Positions 54,762-64,000 of a DNA stretch of 64,000 nt are shown here, piece by piece. Positions within the stretch are counted from its first letter, which is position 1, and each line of letters opens with the position of its first letter. The stretch spans positions 14,811 through 78,810 of the forward strand of contig CAJTDQ010000006.1 of NCBI GenBank assembly GCA_910574895.1, written 5' to 3'. The DNA is from Eubacteriaceae bacterium (GTDB lineage: Bacteria > Bacillota > Clostridia > Lachnospirales > Lachnospiraceae). The notes beneath the pieces were generated by a model. That model was not told the DNA's origin, did no database searches, and was given only the letters and a program-made list of their open reading frames with translations. A program made the position numbers and the translations under genes.

Positions 54762-55563
54762 TGAGATGTTATCATATGGGTTCATTCAGAGAGCCTTTTT
54801 AGGAGGAATGTTAGTTTCATTGTGTGCCGCACTTCTAGGGGTGAGTTTAGTTCTGAAAAGATATTCTATGATAGGGGATGGTCTGTCACATGTGTCTTTT
54901 GGTGCATTGTCAATTGCAATTGCATGTGGAATTGCACCTTTGAAGTTTGCAATTCCTGTAGTTATCATTGCGGCCTTTTTATTGCTAAGGCTGGCAGAGG
55001 ATGGAAAGATGCGTAGTGATGCTGCGATTGCTATGGTTTCAGCGTCGGCATTAGCGATTGGTGTAATTGTTACATCTCTTACTACAGGGCTTAGTACAGA
55101 TATTTATAGTTATATGTTTGGAAGCATTCTTGCAATGACAAAGGATGATGTGATTGTTTGTGTCGGTCTGTCGGTGATTGTTATTATAATGTTTATATTC
55201 TGTTATCATAGAGTTTTTGCAGTTACATTTGACGAGAATTTTTCTAAAGCTACCGGAGTTCAGGTAGGAATGTACAATACATTAATATCTGTTTTAACTG
55301 CAGTGACAGTAGTAATCGGTATAAAAATGATGGGAGCAATGTTGATTTCCAGTTTAATTATTTTTCCGGCATTGACCTCTATGAGAGTTTTTAAGAGTTT
55401 TTTGTCAGTTACTATTTGTTCGGCAGTATTATCAGTCATTAATTTTTCGATTGGATTAATCGGTTCTTATGCTTTTTCTATACCGGCAGGTGCAAGTGTA
55501 GTAGTAGCGAATCTGGTAATATTTTTAGTATTTACAGTGATTTCTATAATAAAAAAACATTAG
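54754..55563 (+). CDS. znuB: Zinc ABC transporter permease ZnuB
   Basis: This membrane subunit of the ABC-3 family has about eight segments; family signatures are IGDGLSHVSFGALSIA and KMMGAMLISSLIIFPALT. ATG 54754 is chosen because AGGAGG lies about eight bases upstream; GTG codons at 54745 and 54748 overlap that site. It is the last gene of the zinc operon. Manganese use cannot be excluded from sequence. Confidence 0.9.
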   Translation: MISEMLSYGFIQRAFLGGMLVSLCAALLGVSLVLKRYSMIGDGLSHVSFGALSIAIACGIAPLKFAIPVVIIAAFLLLRLAEDGKMRSDAAIAMVSASALAIGVIVTSLTTGLSTDIYSYMFGSILAMTKDDVIVCVGLSVIVIIMFIFCYHRVFAVTFDENFSKATGVQVGMYNTLISVLTAVTVVIGIKMMGAMLISSLIIFPALTSMRVFKSFLSVTICSAVLSVINFSIGLIGSYAFSIPAGASVVVANLVIFLVFTVISIIKKH

Positions 55564-55634
55564 TTTTTGATATGGATAGTTGCTAAGTGTGAGCTATAGT
55601 TCACAAAAATTAGTACAATAGTGGAGTGGTGAAT

Positions 55635-58016
55635 ATGGACATGAAAGAATTTTTAGATTATTTAGATATATTATTTGAAGAAAAAAAATTGGACGAAGTA
55701 GAGCCTTTTCTTGATAAAAGTCTGACTCAGGCGGTAAGGGAGAATGATTTTTCTGCACAGTTTACAATATTAAATGAGATGATGGGATTTTTTAGAGATA
55801 CCAGTCAGTATGATAAGTCGATTAAGGCTTGTGAGCATTGCATTGAAGTTATGAAAGAGATGGGAATCGAAGGGACAGTAGATTATGCTACATCGCTGCA
55901 AAATATAGCAAATGCCTATAGGGCGGCAGGATTATTAGAAAAATCATTGGGTTATTACATAGAAACATTTCATATATATGAAAACAATATTGAGGCAGGG
56001 GATTATAGGTTTGCCAGCCTGAATAATAATATTGCATTATTATATCAGGAGATGGGGGATTTTCATATGTCAGTAAAGCATCTTAGGGAAGCGCTTAATA
56101 TTATTGAGAAAATAGATGGAGAGGAAATAGCCGTAGCGGTTACTCAGTCTAATTTAGGGGCTTCACTATTAGAATTGGGAGAAGTAGATGAGGCGATAAG
56201 ATATTTGGAGAAATCATTGGATACATATCGAAAAGATGAGGTAAAAAATTTTCATTATAGTGCTGCTTTGTCCGCTATGGCCGCAGCAAAATGTAAACAG
56301 GAGAAATACAGCGAGGCAGTGAAGTTATATGAGGAGGCATTACCGGAAATCGAGATAAATATGGGAAAAGGAACTGCATATGAAATAACGCAGCAGAATT
56401 TGGAAAGTGCCAGAAAAAAATGTGATATGAGAGAAGTTAAGGAAGAAAGCAATAGATGTATTCAGAAAGGAATTTCGGGAATAAATCTGGCACGAAAATT
56501 TTATGAAGAAGTTGGTGCACCAATGATTCATGAAAAGTTCTCTGAGTATGAAGACAAGATTGCAGTTGGTTTTGTGGGAGAAGGCTCAGAGCGTTTTGGT
56601 TTTGATGATGAGTTTTCCAAAGACCATGATTTTGGACCAGGATTTTGCATGTGGGTAACAAAGAGTACCTACGATATAATTGGAGAGAGATTACAAAAGG
56701 AATATGATAAACTTCCGAAATCTTATATGGGAATTTCCCGGTTGGACACTGAGATGGCGCAGGGAAGATGTGGAGTACAGTTGATTGGAGACTTCTATGA
56801 GAAATATACTGCACATAGGAAAGGCCCGGGAAAAGTATCAGATTGGATAGAAATTGATGATTATAAATTGGCAACGGTAACGAATGGAGAAGTTTTTAGA
56901 GATGATGAACAGATATTTACAAACATAAGAAATGATTTTATGAAGCAGCCAAAGCAGGCAAGGCTTGTAAAACTTGCAAGAGAACTTTCGAGTATGGCAC
57001 AGATGGGGCAGGTGAATTATGGCCGTTCCATGGGCAGGAAGGATTATGTTACGGCAAGTATGTGTATGGCTAAGTTTATGGAGCATGCAATGAAATGTAT
57101 TTATATATTAAATAATAAGTATGCGCCTTATTATAAATGGCTTTTAAGGGGAACAGAGGCATTGGAGATTTTACCTGAAATAGGGGATATCATGCGTGCC
57201 CTTTCTGATATGCCTGATCAAAGAGCAGCATGGGATGATTATCAATATGATAATATGTCTGTTAATGAGAAAGACCAGAAAGCATTGACAGTAGAAATTG
57301 TTGCAACATTAGTTATATATGAATTAAAGAATCAGGGATTGGCGGATGATATATCCTCGAATTTTTTGGATGATTATGTAGGAGTGATTATGGAAAAGGC
57401 AGAATATAATAGAGAAGATGTGATTAATGAGATAGTCAGATTGGAATTTGAGGCATTTGATAAAGTTGAAAATGAGGGGGGAAGAGCAGATTGCCAGAAC
57501 AACTGGCCGTTCTTTTATGTAATGAGAAGAAGTCAATATCTTACATGGACAGATGACATGTTGGTGTGTATTAGAGATTTGTGGCTTGAGAATAAATCGA
57601 AGGGGTGGAATATGATAACTGAGAAGTATGGACGCATGATGGAAAGTACAGCACCGGATGAATATAAAGAATTAGAAAAATATTTTTCGCAGAAAACAGA
57701 TAAGACAAGAGCTATTGTAAAACAGGTGGCACAGATTCAGGTAGAGTGGATGAAAGATTTTGCAGAAAAGTATCCCAAACTTGCATCACAGGCACGTGAT
57801 ATTACAAGTGATGCAGACGGGATAGATAATGCAAGTTATGAGACATATCTGAAAGGAGAACTGTTAACTTATTCTGACAAACTATTGAAAATGTATGCCC
57901 GATTCATTGTAGACTTATATAGAAATGGAAAAAATCTTGCACAGATGACGATAGAAAATACAGTTAATCTGCAGGGATATGATTCTTTAGAAGAGGCAGA
58001 GAATAGTATTAAATAA
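55635..58016 (+). CDS. TPR - DUF4037 nucleotidyltransferase-like - DUF4125 fusion protein
   Basis: Residues 1-270 are tetratricopeptide repeats (for example [20 protein letters not shown]). Residues about 290-560 fit DUF4037, with the polymerase-beta-type nucleotidyltransferase pattern [20 protein letters not shown] near residue 312. Residues about 580-790 fit DUF4125 ([20 protein letters not shown]). It has no signal peptide and should be cytoplasmic. The reaction and target are unknown; nucleotide transfer to a protein or small molecule is inferred from the GS-x-D-x-D motif. ATG 55635 has a GGAG site; GTG 55626 is an alternative. It stands alone between the zinc operon and ygiQ. Confidence 0.75.
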   Translation: MDMKEFLDYLDILFEEKKLDEVEPFLDKSLTQAVRENDFSAQFTILNEMMGFFRDTSQYDKSIKACEHCIEVMKEMGIEGTVDYATSLQNIANAYRAAGLLEKSLGYYIETFHIYENNIEAGDYRFASLNNNIALLYQEMGDFHMSVKHLREALNIIEKIDGEEIAVAVTQSNLGASLLELGEVDEAIRYLEKSLDTYRKDEVKNFHYSAALSAMAAAKCKQEKYSEAVKLYEEALPEIEINMGKGTAYEITQQNLESARKKCDMREVKEESNRCIQKGISGINLARKFYEEVGAPMIHEKFSEYEDKIAVGFVGEGSERFGFDDEFSKDHDFGPGFCMWVTKSTYDIIGERLQKEYDKLPKSYMGISRLDTEMAQGRCGVQLIGDFYEKYTAHRKGPGKVSDWIEIDDYKLATVTNGEVFRDDEQIFTNIRNDFMKQPKQARLVKLARELSSMAQMGQVNYGRSMGRKDYVTASMCMAKFMEHAMKCIYILNNKYAPYYKWLLRGTEALEILPEIGDIMRALSDMPDQRAAWDDYQYDNMSVNEKDQKALTVEIVATLVIYELKNQGLADDISSNFLDDYVGVIMEKAEYNREDVINEIVRLEFEAFDKVENEGGRADCQNNWPFFYVMRRSQYLTWTDDMLVCIRDLWLENKSKGWNMITEKYGRMMESTAPDEYKELEKYFSQKTDKTRAIVKQVAQIQVEWMKDFAEKYPKLASQARDITSDADGIDNASYETYLKGELLTYSDKLLKMYARFIVDLYRNGKNLAQMTIENTVNLQGYDSLEEAENSIK

Positions 58017-58054
58017 GCAGAACAGAAAGGAATAAAAAACGTAAGGAGAAAGAC

Positions 58055-59959
58055 ATGTCATTTTTACCAATTTTCCGTCAAGATATGAAAGAGCAGGGAA
58101 TAGAACAACTAGATTTTGTATATATAATAGGGGATGCCTATGTAGATCATCCTTCTTTTGGTCATGCTATTATCAGCCGTGTTTTACAGGCACATGGATA
58201 CAGTGTAGGGATAATTGCTCAGCCGGATTGGAAAGATGATAATAGTATTAATATACTGGGGGAGCCGCGTCTGGGATTTCTTGTTATGGGCGGAAATATG
58301 GATTCTATGGTAAACCACTATTATGTTTCTAAGAAAAGACGTGACAGCGATGCATATACTCCGGGAGGTGTTATCGGAAAGCGTCCGGATCACGCAGTGG
58401 TGACTTATTGTAATCTGATTCGTCATACATATAAGAATAAACCGATTATAGTAGGCGGGATTGAGGCAAGTCTTCGCAGAATGGCACATTATGATTATTG
58501 GAGTAATAGTTTTAAGCGTTCGATATTGTTGGATGGACAGGCAAACCTGATATCTTATGGTATGGGAGAGAAGTCCATTGTGCAGATTGCAGATGCCTTA
58601 GACAGTGGTATGGATGTAAAGGATATTACATATATACCGGGAACTGTATTTAAAACAAAAGATTTGTCATTGGCATATGAGCCCATCATCTTACCATCAT
58701 ATGATGAGATGAAACAGGACAAGTTAAAGTATGCAGAGAGTTTTCGGATTCAAAGTGAGAATACAGATCCTTTTAATGGACAGACATTGGTAGAGCCTTA
58801 CCCGAATGGTGTATATGTAGTACAAAACCCTCCTCAAGAGCCGCTGAGCAGACAGGAGATGGATGATGTTTATGATTTACCATATGAGAGAACTTATCAT
58901 CCTGTTTATGAGAAGGATGGAGGAATACCGGCAATACAGGAAATACAGTTTTCATTAATCAGTTGTCGTGGGTGTTTTGGAGCATGTAGTTTTTGTGCAC
59001 TCACATTTCATCAGGGAAGAATTATTCAGACCAGAAGCCATGAGTCAATTATTAACGAAGCTAGAAAGATAACAGAAATGCCTGATTTTAAAGGATATAT
59101 TCATGATGTAGGAGGACCTACAGCAAACTTTTATCATCCGGCATGTAAGAAGCAGTTAAAGAATGGAGTGTGTAAACATAAGCAGTGTTTGTGGCCAAAA
59201 CCATGTAAGAATCTGGACACAGATCACAGTGAATATTTAAAACTGCTTCGTAAGCTCAGGGAACTGCCAAAGGTAAAAAAGGTATTTGTACGTTCGGGAA
59301 TCCGTTTTGATTATATTATGGAAGACAGGAATGATACATTTTTTAAAGAGTTGGTAGAACATCATATCAGTGGACAGTTAAAGGTTGCACCGGAGCATAT
59401 TTCTGATAAGGTCCTTTCTTATATGGGGAAACCACAGAATTGTGTTTATGAGAAGTTTATAGATAAATATTATAAGTTCAATGACAGAGCAGGAAAAAAA
59501 CAGTTTGTTGTTCCGTATTTGATGAGTTCCCATCCGGGTTCTGATATGAAAGAGGCTGTAAAACTGGCAGAATACTTAAGGGACATTGGATATAATCCAC
59601 AGCAGGTGCAGGATTTTTATCCTACACCATCAACTATGTCAACAGTTATGTATTATACCGGAGTTGACCCTAGGACAATGGAACCGGTATATACACCGAA
59701 GAATCCTCATGAAAAAGCAATGCAGAGAGCATTGATGCAGTATAGGAACCCTGCCAATTATGAATTGGTAAAAGAAGCACTTCATATTGCAGGAAGAGAG
59801 GACTTGATAGGGTTTGGAAGGGAGTGCCTGATTAAACCGAGACAGTTTAAAAAAGAGAAAGACAGATATCAAAGGGTAAGAAGTAAAGCATCAAAGTCTC
59901 AAGGAAAAACTAATAAAAATAAGAAATCCGGCAGGAAAGGTAATAGACATACTTTGTAA
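58055..59959 (+). CDS. YgiQ family radical SAM protein (UPF0313)
   Basis: The radical SAM cluster motif is [16 protein letters not shown] (Cys-x3-Cys-x2-Cys) near residue 308. The protein has the long YgiQ-type N-terminal domain ([13 protein letters not shown], and [17 protein letters not shown]), and a Lys/Arg-rich C-terminal tail. The 634-residue length is normal for the family. Its exact reaction is not established; members bind a 4Fe-4S cluster and SAM. AAGGAG precedes the ATG. Confidence 0.88.
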   Translation: MSFLPIFRQDMKEQGIEQLDFVYIIGDAYVDHPSFGHAIISRVLQAHGYSVGIIAQPDWKDDNSINILGEPRLGFLVMGGNMDSMVNHYYVSKKRRDSDAYTPGGVIGKRPDHAVVTYCNLIRHTYKNKPIIVGGIEASLRRMAHYDYWSNSFKRSILLDGQANLISYGMGEKSIVQIADALDSGMDVKDITYIPGTVFKTKDLSLAYEPIILPSYDEMKQDKLKYAESFRIQSENTDPFNGQTLVEPYPNGVYVVQNPPQEPLSRQEMDDVYDLPYERTYHPVYEKDGGIPAIQEIQFSLISCRGCFGACSFCALTFHQGRIIQTRSHESIINEARKITEMPDFKGYIHDVGGPTANFYHPACKKQLKNGVCKHKQCLWPKPCKNLDTDHSEYLKLLRKLRELPKVKKVFVRSGIRFDYIMEDRNDTFFKELVEHHISGQLKVAPEHISDKVLSYMGKPQNCVYEKFIDKYYKFNDRAGKKQFVVPYLMSSHPGSDMKEAVKLAEYLRDIGYNPQQVQDFYPTPSTMSTVMYYTGVDPRTMEPVYTPKNPHEKAMQRALMQYRNPANYELVKEALHIAGREDLIGFGRECLIKPRQFKKEKDRYQRVRSKASKSQGKTNKNKKSGRKGNRHTL

Positions 59960-60013
59960 ACTATACTATACTTATATAAGACATATAGAAAGTGGTAAGG
60001 AGGATGAAACAAA

Positions 60014-60451
60014 ATGGATGTTAAAGTATTACAAAAGGATATGATTGCTGCTATGAAAGCGAGAGATAAGGCGAGAAAGGAATCTATTTCAGCACTGATA
60101 CAGGCAGTAAAAAAAGCGGGAATTGATGCAGGATGCAGAGAAGATATTCCTGAAGAAATGGTAAATAAAGTTATCTTAAAAGAATTAAAGACAGTAAAAG
60201 AACAGATTGACAGCTGTCCGGCAGATAGAACAGATTTGAGGGAAGAATATCAGGCAAGATATGATGTGTTCAATGAATATGCACCAAAACTCATGAGTGC
60301 AGATGAGGTAGAGGCTGAGTTGAAAGAGAAGTTTGCAGATGTGCTTGCAACAGGAAATAAAGGGCAGATTATGAAAACAGTTATGCCGGCTTTTAAAGGA
60401 CGTGCAGATGGAAAGATTATTAATCAGCTTGTAGCAAAATTATGTCAGTAA
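60014..60451 (+). CDS. GatB/YqeY domain protein
   Basis: The 145-residue protein matches YqeY: DVKVLQKDMIAAMKARDK at the start, then a helical body and GQIMKTVMPAFKGRADGKII at the end, resembling the tRNA-binding tail of GatB. The biochemical role is not settled, though a tRNA link is likely. AGGAGG lies upstream of the ATG with about ten bases of spacing. Confidence 0.85.
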   Translation: MDVKVLQKDMIAAMKARDKARKESISALIQAVKKAGIDAGCREDIPEEMVNKVILKELKTVKEQIDSCPADRTDLREEYQARYDVFNEYAPKLMSADEVEAELKEKFADVLATGNKGQIMKTVMPAFKGRADGKIINQLVAKLCQ

Positions 60452-60477
60452 GCGGCATAGAAAGGTTAGTGAAAAAC

Positions 60478-62169
60478 ATGAAAAGCAGATTTGTAAAAAA
60501 TATTATTTCAGGCATATGTGCATTGACATTGGCGGTTAGCATACTGCCCGGCTGCAATAAGGTAACAGCAGGTGTGGTGGAAAATAAGATTGAATATCAT
60601 TTTGCCAGTCAGAATCCGGGACTTGCATATGGGGAGATAACAGTCAGCACAGAAAAGCCGGGAGATTATCAGTTGTATTGGGGAGATGAAAGTGGTAATA
60701 AGTTAAAATATAATGGAGTTTCTTTTACGGAATTAGCAGATGTAGAAACAACAGAAAGTAAACTTACCACAACTTATAAAATTCCGTCTGAATATACGGT
60801 GATACCACAGGGTGCAGAGAAGTTAATGTTAGTTGACAGCAAATCAACCACCGTTTATACATATGATATTCCAAAAGAAAAACAGTTGAATGAAGGAAAC
60901 GTTATATATCAGTTCGGGCTTATGAGTGATGTACATTATAATAGATATCATGACTTTTCAGAGGATGATTCTGTAGTTGCATTTAATAATGCATTAAAGT
61001 TCGTAAATGCCCAGGGTATTGATTTTTTAGGAATGACGGGAGATTTAAGCAGCCACGGTGAAAAAGAAGCCTTTACAAAATTTAAAACTGCAATTGATAA
61101 ATATCCTAAAATGACGGTGTATACATGTATGGGAAATCATGATGTAGGTGGAATTAAGGATTTTAATAAATATGTAAATACAAAGAAAACAACAGACAAA
61201 AATATTAAAAACATTAACAGTAATGGTGTCGATTTTGTATATGAAAAGCAGGGAGATATTTTTATTTTCTTTAGTCAGACAAAATGGTCTTATAATGGCA
61301 AATTCAGCCGATTGCTGGAAGACCAGCAGTTGAACTGGCTGGAAAAAAATCTAAATACCTTTGCGAATAAACATGTGTATTTGTTCTTTCACTCATATTT
61401 TGCGTTGGAAAATGGTGATGTTACAAATGCCGTAGGAAATTTGAAAAATCCGGGTGGGTATACTTATGATTTAACATATACATTTGGAAATGATGATGAA
61501 AAAAGATTTCGAAAATTGTTAAATAAATATGCAAATGTGACTATGTTTAATGGGCATTCGCATTGGGCATATGATCAGCAGAAGTATAATTCCGATTTGA
61601 ATATAGGGAATATTAACTCTAAAAAAACAGGAGCTTCTATTGTACATCTGGCTAGTGTCAGTGCACCACGAACAATTGAAACAAATTCGACAGAGAGAGA
61701 TGAGAATAACGGTAAACTTTCCCAAGGAACAGTAGCATTAAGATACAAAAACAGTACAGTGTATCTTTCTACAGATTTTATAGAGGGAAAATATATGGCA
61801 GATGCATCTTATATCTGCTATGATGGCAAGAAGGGAACACCGATTCCGGAGGTAAAGACAGGTGGTTCAAAGATTAAATCTGTTGGAAAGATTAAGAAGG
61901 TTTCAAGAAAGTCAAACAAATACAAAGTTTTAGTAAAATACAAAAAAGTCAAAAATGCCTTTAAGTATGAGATTCAATATGCAACTCATAAAAAGTTTAA
62001 GGCAGGAAAGACAAAAACAAAACGTACAAATAAAACGAAGTATACAATTACAAAGTTAAAAAACAGAACAACTTATTATATCAGAGTTAGAGCATATAGA
62101 TATCAATTTGGTGAGAGAGTTTATGGAAAATGGTCTAAAGTAAAAAGACTTAAGATAAAGAAGAAGTAG
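60478..62169 (+). CDS. Metallophosphatase-family lipoprotein with Lys-rich C-terminal module
   Basis: The ATG at 60478 gives a lipoprotein-type signal ending SILPGCN; a longer frame begins at 60442 inside yqeY without a ribosome site. The calcineurin-like phosphoesterase motifs are MSDVHYNRYHD, MTGDLSSHGE, MGNHDVGG, LFFHSYF and FNGHSHWAYD, giving the two-metal site. The substrate may be a nucleotide or surface phosphodiester. The last 100 residues form the Lys-rich fibronectin-III-like module shared with the GH18 and GH16 enzymes (TYYIRVRAYRY, WSKVKRLKIKKK), probably a surface attachment part. Confidence 0.8.
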   Translation: MKSRFVKNIISGICALTLAVSILPGCNKVTAGVVENKIEYHFASQNPGLAYGEITVSTEKPGDYQLYWGDESGNKLKYNGVSFTELADVETTESKLTTTYKIPSEYTVIPQGAEKLMLVDSKSTTVYTYDIPKEKQLNEGNVIYQFGLMSDVHYNRYHDFSEDDSVVAFNNALKFVNAQGIDFLGMTGDLSSHGEKEAFTKFKTAIDKYPKMTVYTCMGNHDVGGIKDFNKYVNTKKTTDKNIKNINSNGVDFVYEKQGDIFIFFSQTKWSYNGKFSRLLEDQQLNWLEKNLNTFANKHVYLFFHSYFALENGDVTNAVGNLKNPGGYTYDLTYTFGNDDEKRFRKLLNKYANVTMFNGHSHWAYDQQKYNSDLNIGNINSKKTGASIVHLASVSAPRTIETNSTERDENNGKLSQGTVALRYKNSTVYLSTDFIEGKYMADASYICYDGKKGTPIPEVKTGGSKIKSVGKIKKVSRKSNKYKVLVKYKKVKNAFKYEIQYATHKKFKAGKTKTKRTNKTKYTITKLKNRTTYYIRVRAYRYQFGERVYGKWSKVKRLKIKKK

Positions 62170-62173
62170 TGAT

Positions 62174-63109
62174 ATGAAAAGCAGAAAAATAAAGTTAAAA
62201 AAAGTATTAATTATTGATGGAATAATCCTTGTACTCATATTATCAATGTTTATATTTGTGAGATGCAGACATAGAGATGCTTTTACGGACAAAGGGTATT
62301 ATAAGAATATATCGTTAAAGGGAACTTGGTATAAGGTAGATTTGGATGAAATGTATCAGGTAAAATTCAGCGGGAAAGATTATGAGGAAAAGGATGTTTA
62401 CGGAGAACATTCTAAAAAAGGTAAGTATGAGGTTGGTAATCATGCTTTGGAGTTGGGGAGTAAGCAATATTCTATGAAGTATGTCAATGAAAGAAAAGAA
62501 CTGGAAGATATTATTGATGATGATATTGGACAGTATGAATTAAAAGAATACTTTTATATCATTGATGACGATGGGAATAAAATTTATTATTTTAAACAGG
62601 AAGAAGATGCAGCTGATCAACTAGATTATAACTGCCAGACAAATGCTTATTATGAAAAATCGGGAATGTTTGATGAAAATGGATTTGCTATAGATGAAGA
62701 AGGAATGTTGTTAGCTTATAATGGAGATAAACAGCAGGTAACGATTCCAGAATCTGTATCAGGTATTGCAGAAAATGCCTTTTCGGCAGATTATAACAGA
62801 GCATTAAATACAGAAAAGGTTATAATACCTGGAAGTGTTAAAAAAATAGAAAGTGGTGCCTTTTTATTTTCAAATGTAGATATTGTTATAATTAACGAAG
62901 GTGTAGAGGAGATCCAGGACTGGGCATTTGGAGACAGCCATATAAAAGAGATATATCTTCCAAAACAAATTTTACACATGAGTACTAAAATGTTTGAAAC
63001 AGAGGAAGGTGTGGACGGATTAAAAATTCATTGTCCTTCCGGATCACAGACAGAATTGATTATAAAAAATAATCCGCCGGCAGGCGATTATGAACTGATT
63101 AAAGAATAA
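62174..63109 (+). CDS. Membrane-anchored leucine-rich-repeat (BspA-like) protein
   Basis: One membrane segment (about residues 13-35) is followed by an extracytoplasmic acidic region of unknown fold (about 40-175). The C-terminus has LRR_5 (BspA-like) repeats: SVSGIAENAFSADYN, PGSVKKIESGAFLFS and EGVEEIQDWAFGDS. LRR_5 proteins take part in surface contacts. It begins five bases after the metallophosphatase stop, so the two form an operon. Confidence 0.75.
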   Translation: MKSRKIKLKKVLIIDGIILVLILSMFIFVRCRHRDAFTDKGYYKNISLKGTWYKVDLDEMYQVKFSGKDYEEKDVYGEHSKKGKYEVGNHALELGSKQYSMKYVNERKELEDIIDDDIGQYELKEYFYIIDDDGNKIYYFKQEEDAADQLDYNCQTNAYYEKSGMFDENGFAIDEEGMLLAYNGDKQQVTIPESVSGIAENAFSADYNRALNTEKVIIPGSVKKIESGAFLFSNVDIVIINEGVEEIQDWAFGDSHIKEIYLPKQILHMSTKMFETEEGVDGLKIHCPSGSQTELIIKNNPPAGDYELIKE

Positions 63110-63196
63110 AATTTTTTGCAAAAAGTTGTGTATATTATTTTCTGTGTTTTGGGTAAAATACAAAAAACTGATTAGACTAAACATCAGACGTGGTAT

Positions 63197-63223
63197 TTTA
63201 CTAAAAATTTACGAAAGATTTAC
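63197..63223 (+). promoter_or_regulatory. PHO-box-like triple repeat upstream of the Na/Pi cotransporter gene
   Basis: TTTAC occurs at 63197, 63208 and 63219, exactly 11 bp apart. This matches the PhoP direct-repeat pattern TT(A/C/T)A(C/T)-N5-6 and resembles the repeat in front of pstS at 976-992. Confidence 0.65.
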
Positions 63224-63282
63224 TTAGTAATAACCTCAATATTACATTGAAACATTAATGTGGTTTTATGGAGGTACAGAAA

Positions 63283-64000
63283 ATGGATATATTCAATATT
63301 TTATCTTTAGTTGGAGGACTTGCATTATTTTTATTTGGAATGCAGGTTATGGGAGAAGCTTTAGAAAAAAGGGCAGGAAATCAATTAAAAAATATTTTAG
63401 AAAAACTGACATCGAGCAGGTTTAAAGGCTTTTTATTAGGAGCGGGAGTAACAGCGATTATTCAGAGTTCCTCAGCGACAACGGTTATGGTCGTTGGATT
63501 TGTAAATTCGGGTATTATGAATTTAAAACAGGCTATCGGTATTATTATGGGAGCAAATGTAGGTACAACAATAACTTCCTGGATATTGAGTTTGTCAGGA
63601 ATAGAAAGTTCAAATGTTCTTGTAAGTCTGTTAAAGCCGACATCTTTTACGCCGGTATTAGCACTGATAGGAATTATCTTGTTAATGAGGAAGAAGAACA
63701 GTAAAAGTGCTGATACAGGAATGATTTTGCTTGGCTTTGCAGTACTTATGTTTGGAATGGATGCGATGTCAGCAGCAGTAAGCCCATTAAGGGATGTACC
63801 GGAATTTCAGCAGATACTGACAATGTTCAGTAATCCTATTCTTGGGGTTTTGGCAGGTGCATTTCTTACTGCGGTAATTCAAAGTTCTTCTGCATCGGTT
63901 GGAATACTTCAGGCGCTGGCGTCTACAGGAGCAGTTAGTTATGGAAGTGCCATACCAATTATTATGGGACAGAATATTGGAACTTGCGTGACTGCTATGA
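63283..64000 (+). CDS. Na/Pi cotransporter family protein (NptA/YjbB-like), N-terminal part
   Basis: The open frame from ATG 63283 (after GGAGGT) runs off the window end. The 239 visible residues hold the two inverted-repeat signatures of the family, IIQSSSATTVMVVGF and VIQSSSASVGILQALA, each followed by a GAN(V)GT or GQNIGT element. Such transporters move phosphate with sodium and often end in a PhoU-like domain, which would be beyond the window. The PHO-box-like array upstream suggests control by phosphate. Confidence 0.88.
   Translation, partial: MDIFNILSLVGGLALFLFGMQVMGEALEKRAGNQLKNILEKLTSSRFKGFLLGAGVTAIIQSSSATTVMVVGFVNSGIMNLKQAIGIIMGANVGTTITSWILSLSGIESSNVLVSLLKPTSFTPVLALIGIILLMRKKNSKSADTGMILLGFAVLMFGMDAMSAAVSPLRDVPEFQQILTMFSNPILGVLAGAFLTAVIQSSSASVGILQALASTGAVSYGSAIPIIMGQNIGTCVTAM

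Noticed and set aside
1-64000. CRISPR arrays, rRNA and tRNA genes
   Set aside because: I saw no regular spacer-repeat array, no rRNA-like block and no convincing tRNA cloverleaf. The tandem units at 43576 number two and are hairpins, not CRISPR repeats.

Overview
The window looks like the chromosome of a low-GC Gram-positive anaerobe of the class Clostridia, most likely a Lachnospiraceae-type gut bacterium. The grounds are AT-rich coding from about 12 kb onward, AGGAGG-type ribosome binding sites, an adjacent cdaA-cdaR pair, a Csp-like subtilase, secreted multidomain glycoside hydrolases with Thr/Pro linkers, and Lys-rich fibronectin-III-like C-terminal modules. I assign no genus. No rRNA, tRNA or CRISPR array was recognised.

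Region 1 (1 to about 11.9 kb) is visibly less AT-rich. It reads as the right-hand end of a Tn916-family integrative conjugative element (ICE): a CHAP-domain lysin gene cut by an IS3-family element, a cargo block, a reverse-strand Cro/CI-type repressor, a sigma-like factor, a MazF-like protein, three small excisionase-type proteins and a Tn916-type tyrosine integrase. Where Tn916 carries tet(M), this element carries a complete phosphate system: pstS-pstC-pstA-pstB-phoU followed by a PhoP/PhoR-type two-component pair with its own promoter. A PHO-box-like repeat (TTTACA at 11-bp period) precedes pstS. A triple TTTAC array at the same 11-bp period precedes a Na/Pi cotransporter gene on the chromosome at the far right end, so the mobile regulator may address chromosomal genes.

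Region 2 (12.2-17.7 kb) holds a membrane-anchored EEP-family phosphatase, an OmpR-type regulator and histidine kinase pair, a PepSY lipoprotein behind a likely regulator site, an Ig-like surface protein and an S1-domain RNA-binding protein. Region 3 (17.8-31.1 kb) is a secreted-enzyme block: a 1907-residue protein with three GH18 chitinase domains, a large S8 protease with discoidin and C-terminal repeat domains, and a GH16 beta-glucanase. A histidine phosphatase and TcdA lie among them. Region 4 (31.2-36.1 kb) is a 2-hydroxyacid dehydrogenase followed by an SsuABC-type importer and a LysR regulator.

Region 5 (36.1-49.2 kb) is mostly housekeeping: two unknown membrane proteins, the c-di-AMP cyclase CdaA with CdaR, GalE, an LCP-family protein, an HtrA-type protease, an unusual palindromic repeat element, ClpX, a Csp-like S8 protease and prolyl-tRNA synthetase. 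Region 6 (49.2-64 kb) has a second copy of the large S8 protease, preceded by the same triple TCG(AC) element at exact 10-bp spacing. It continues with a zur-znuA-znuC-znuB zinc operon whose promoter lies between two perfect palindromes, a TPR-DUF4037-DUF4125 fusion, a YgiQ radical SAM enzyme, a YqeY protein, a metallophosphatase lipoprotein, a leucine-rich-repeat protein and a Na/Pi cotransporter that runs off the window.
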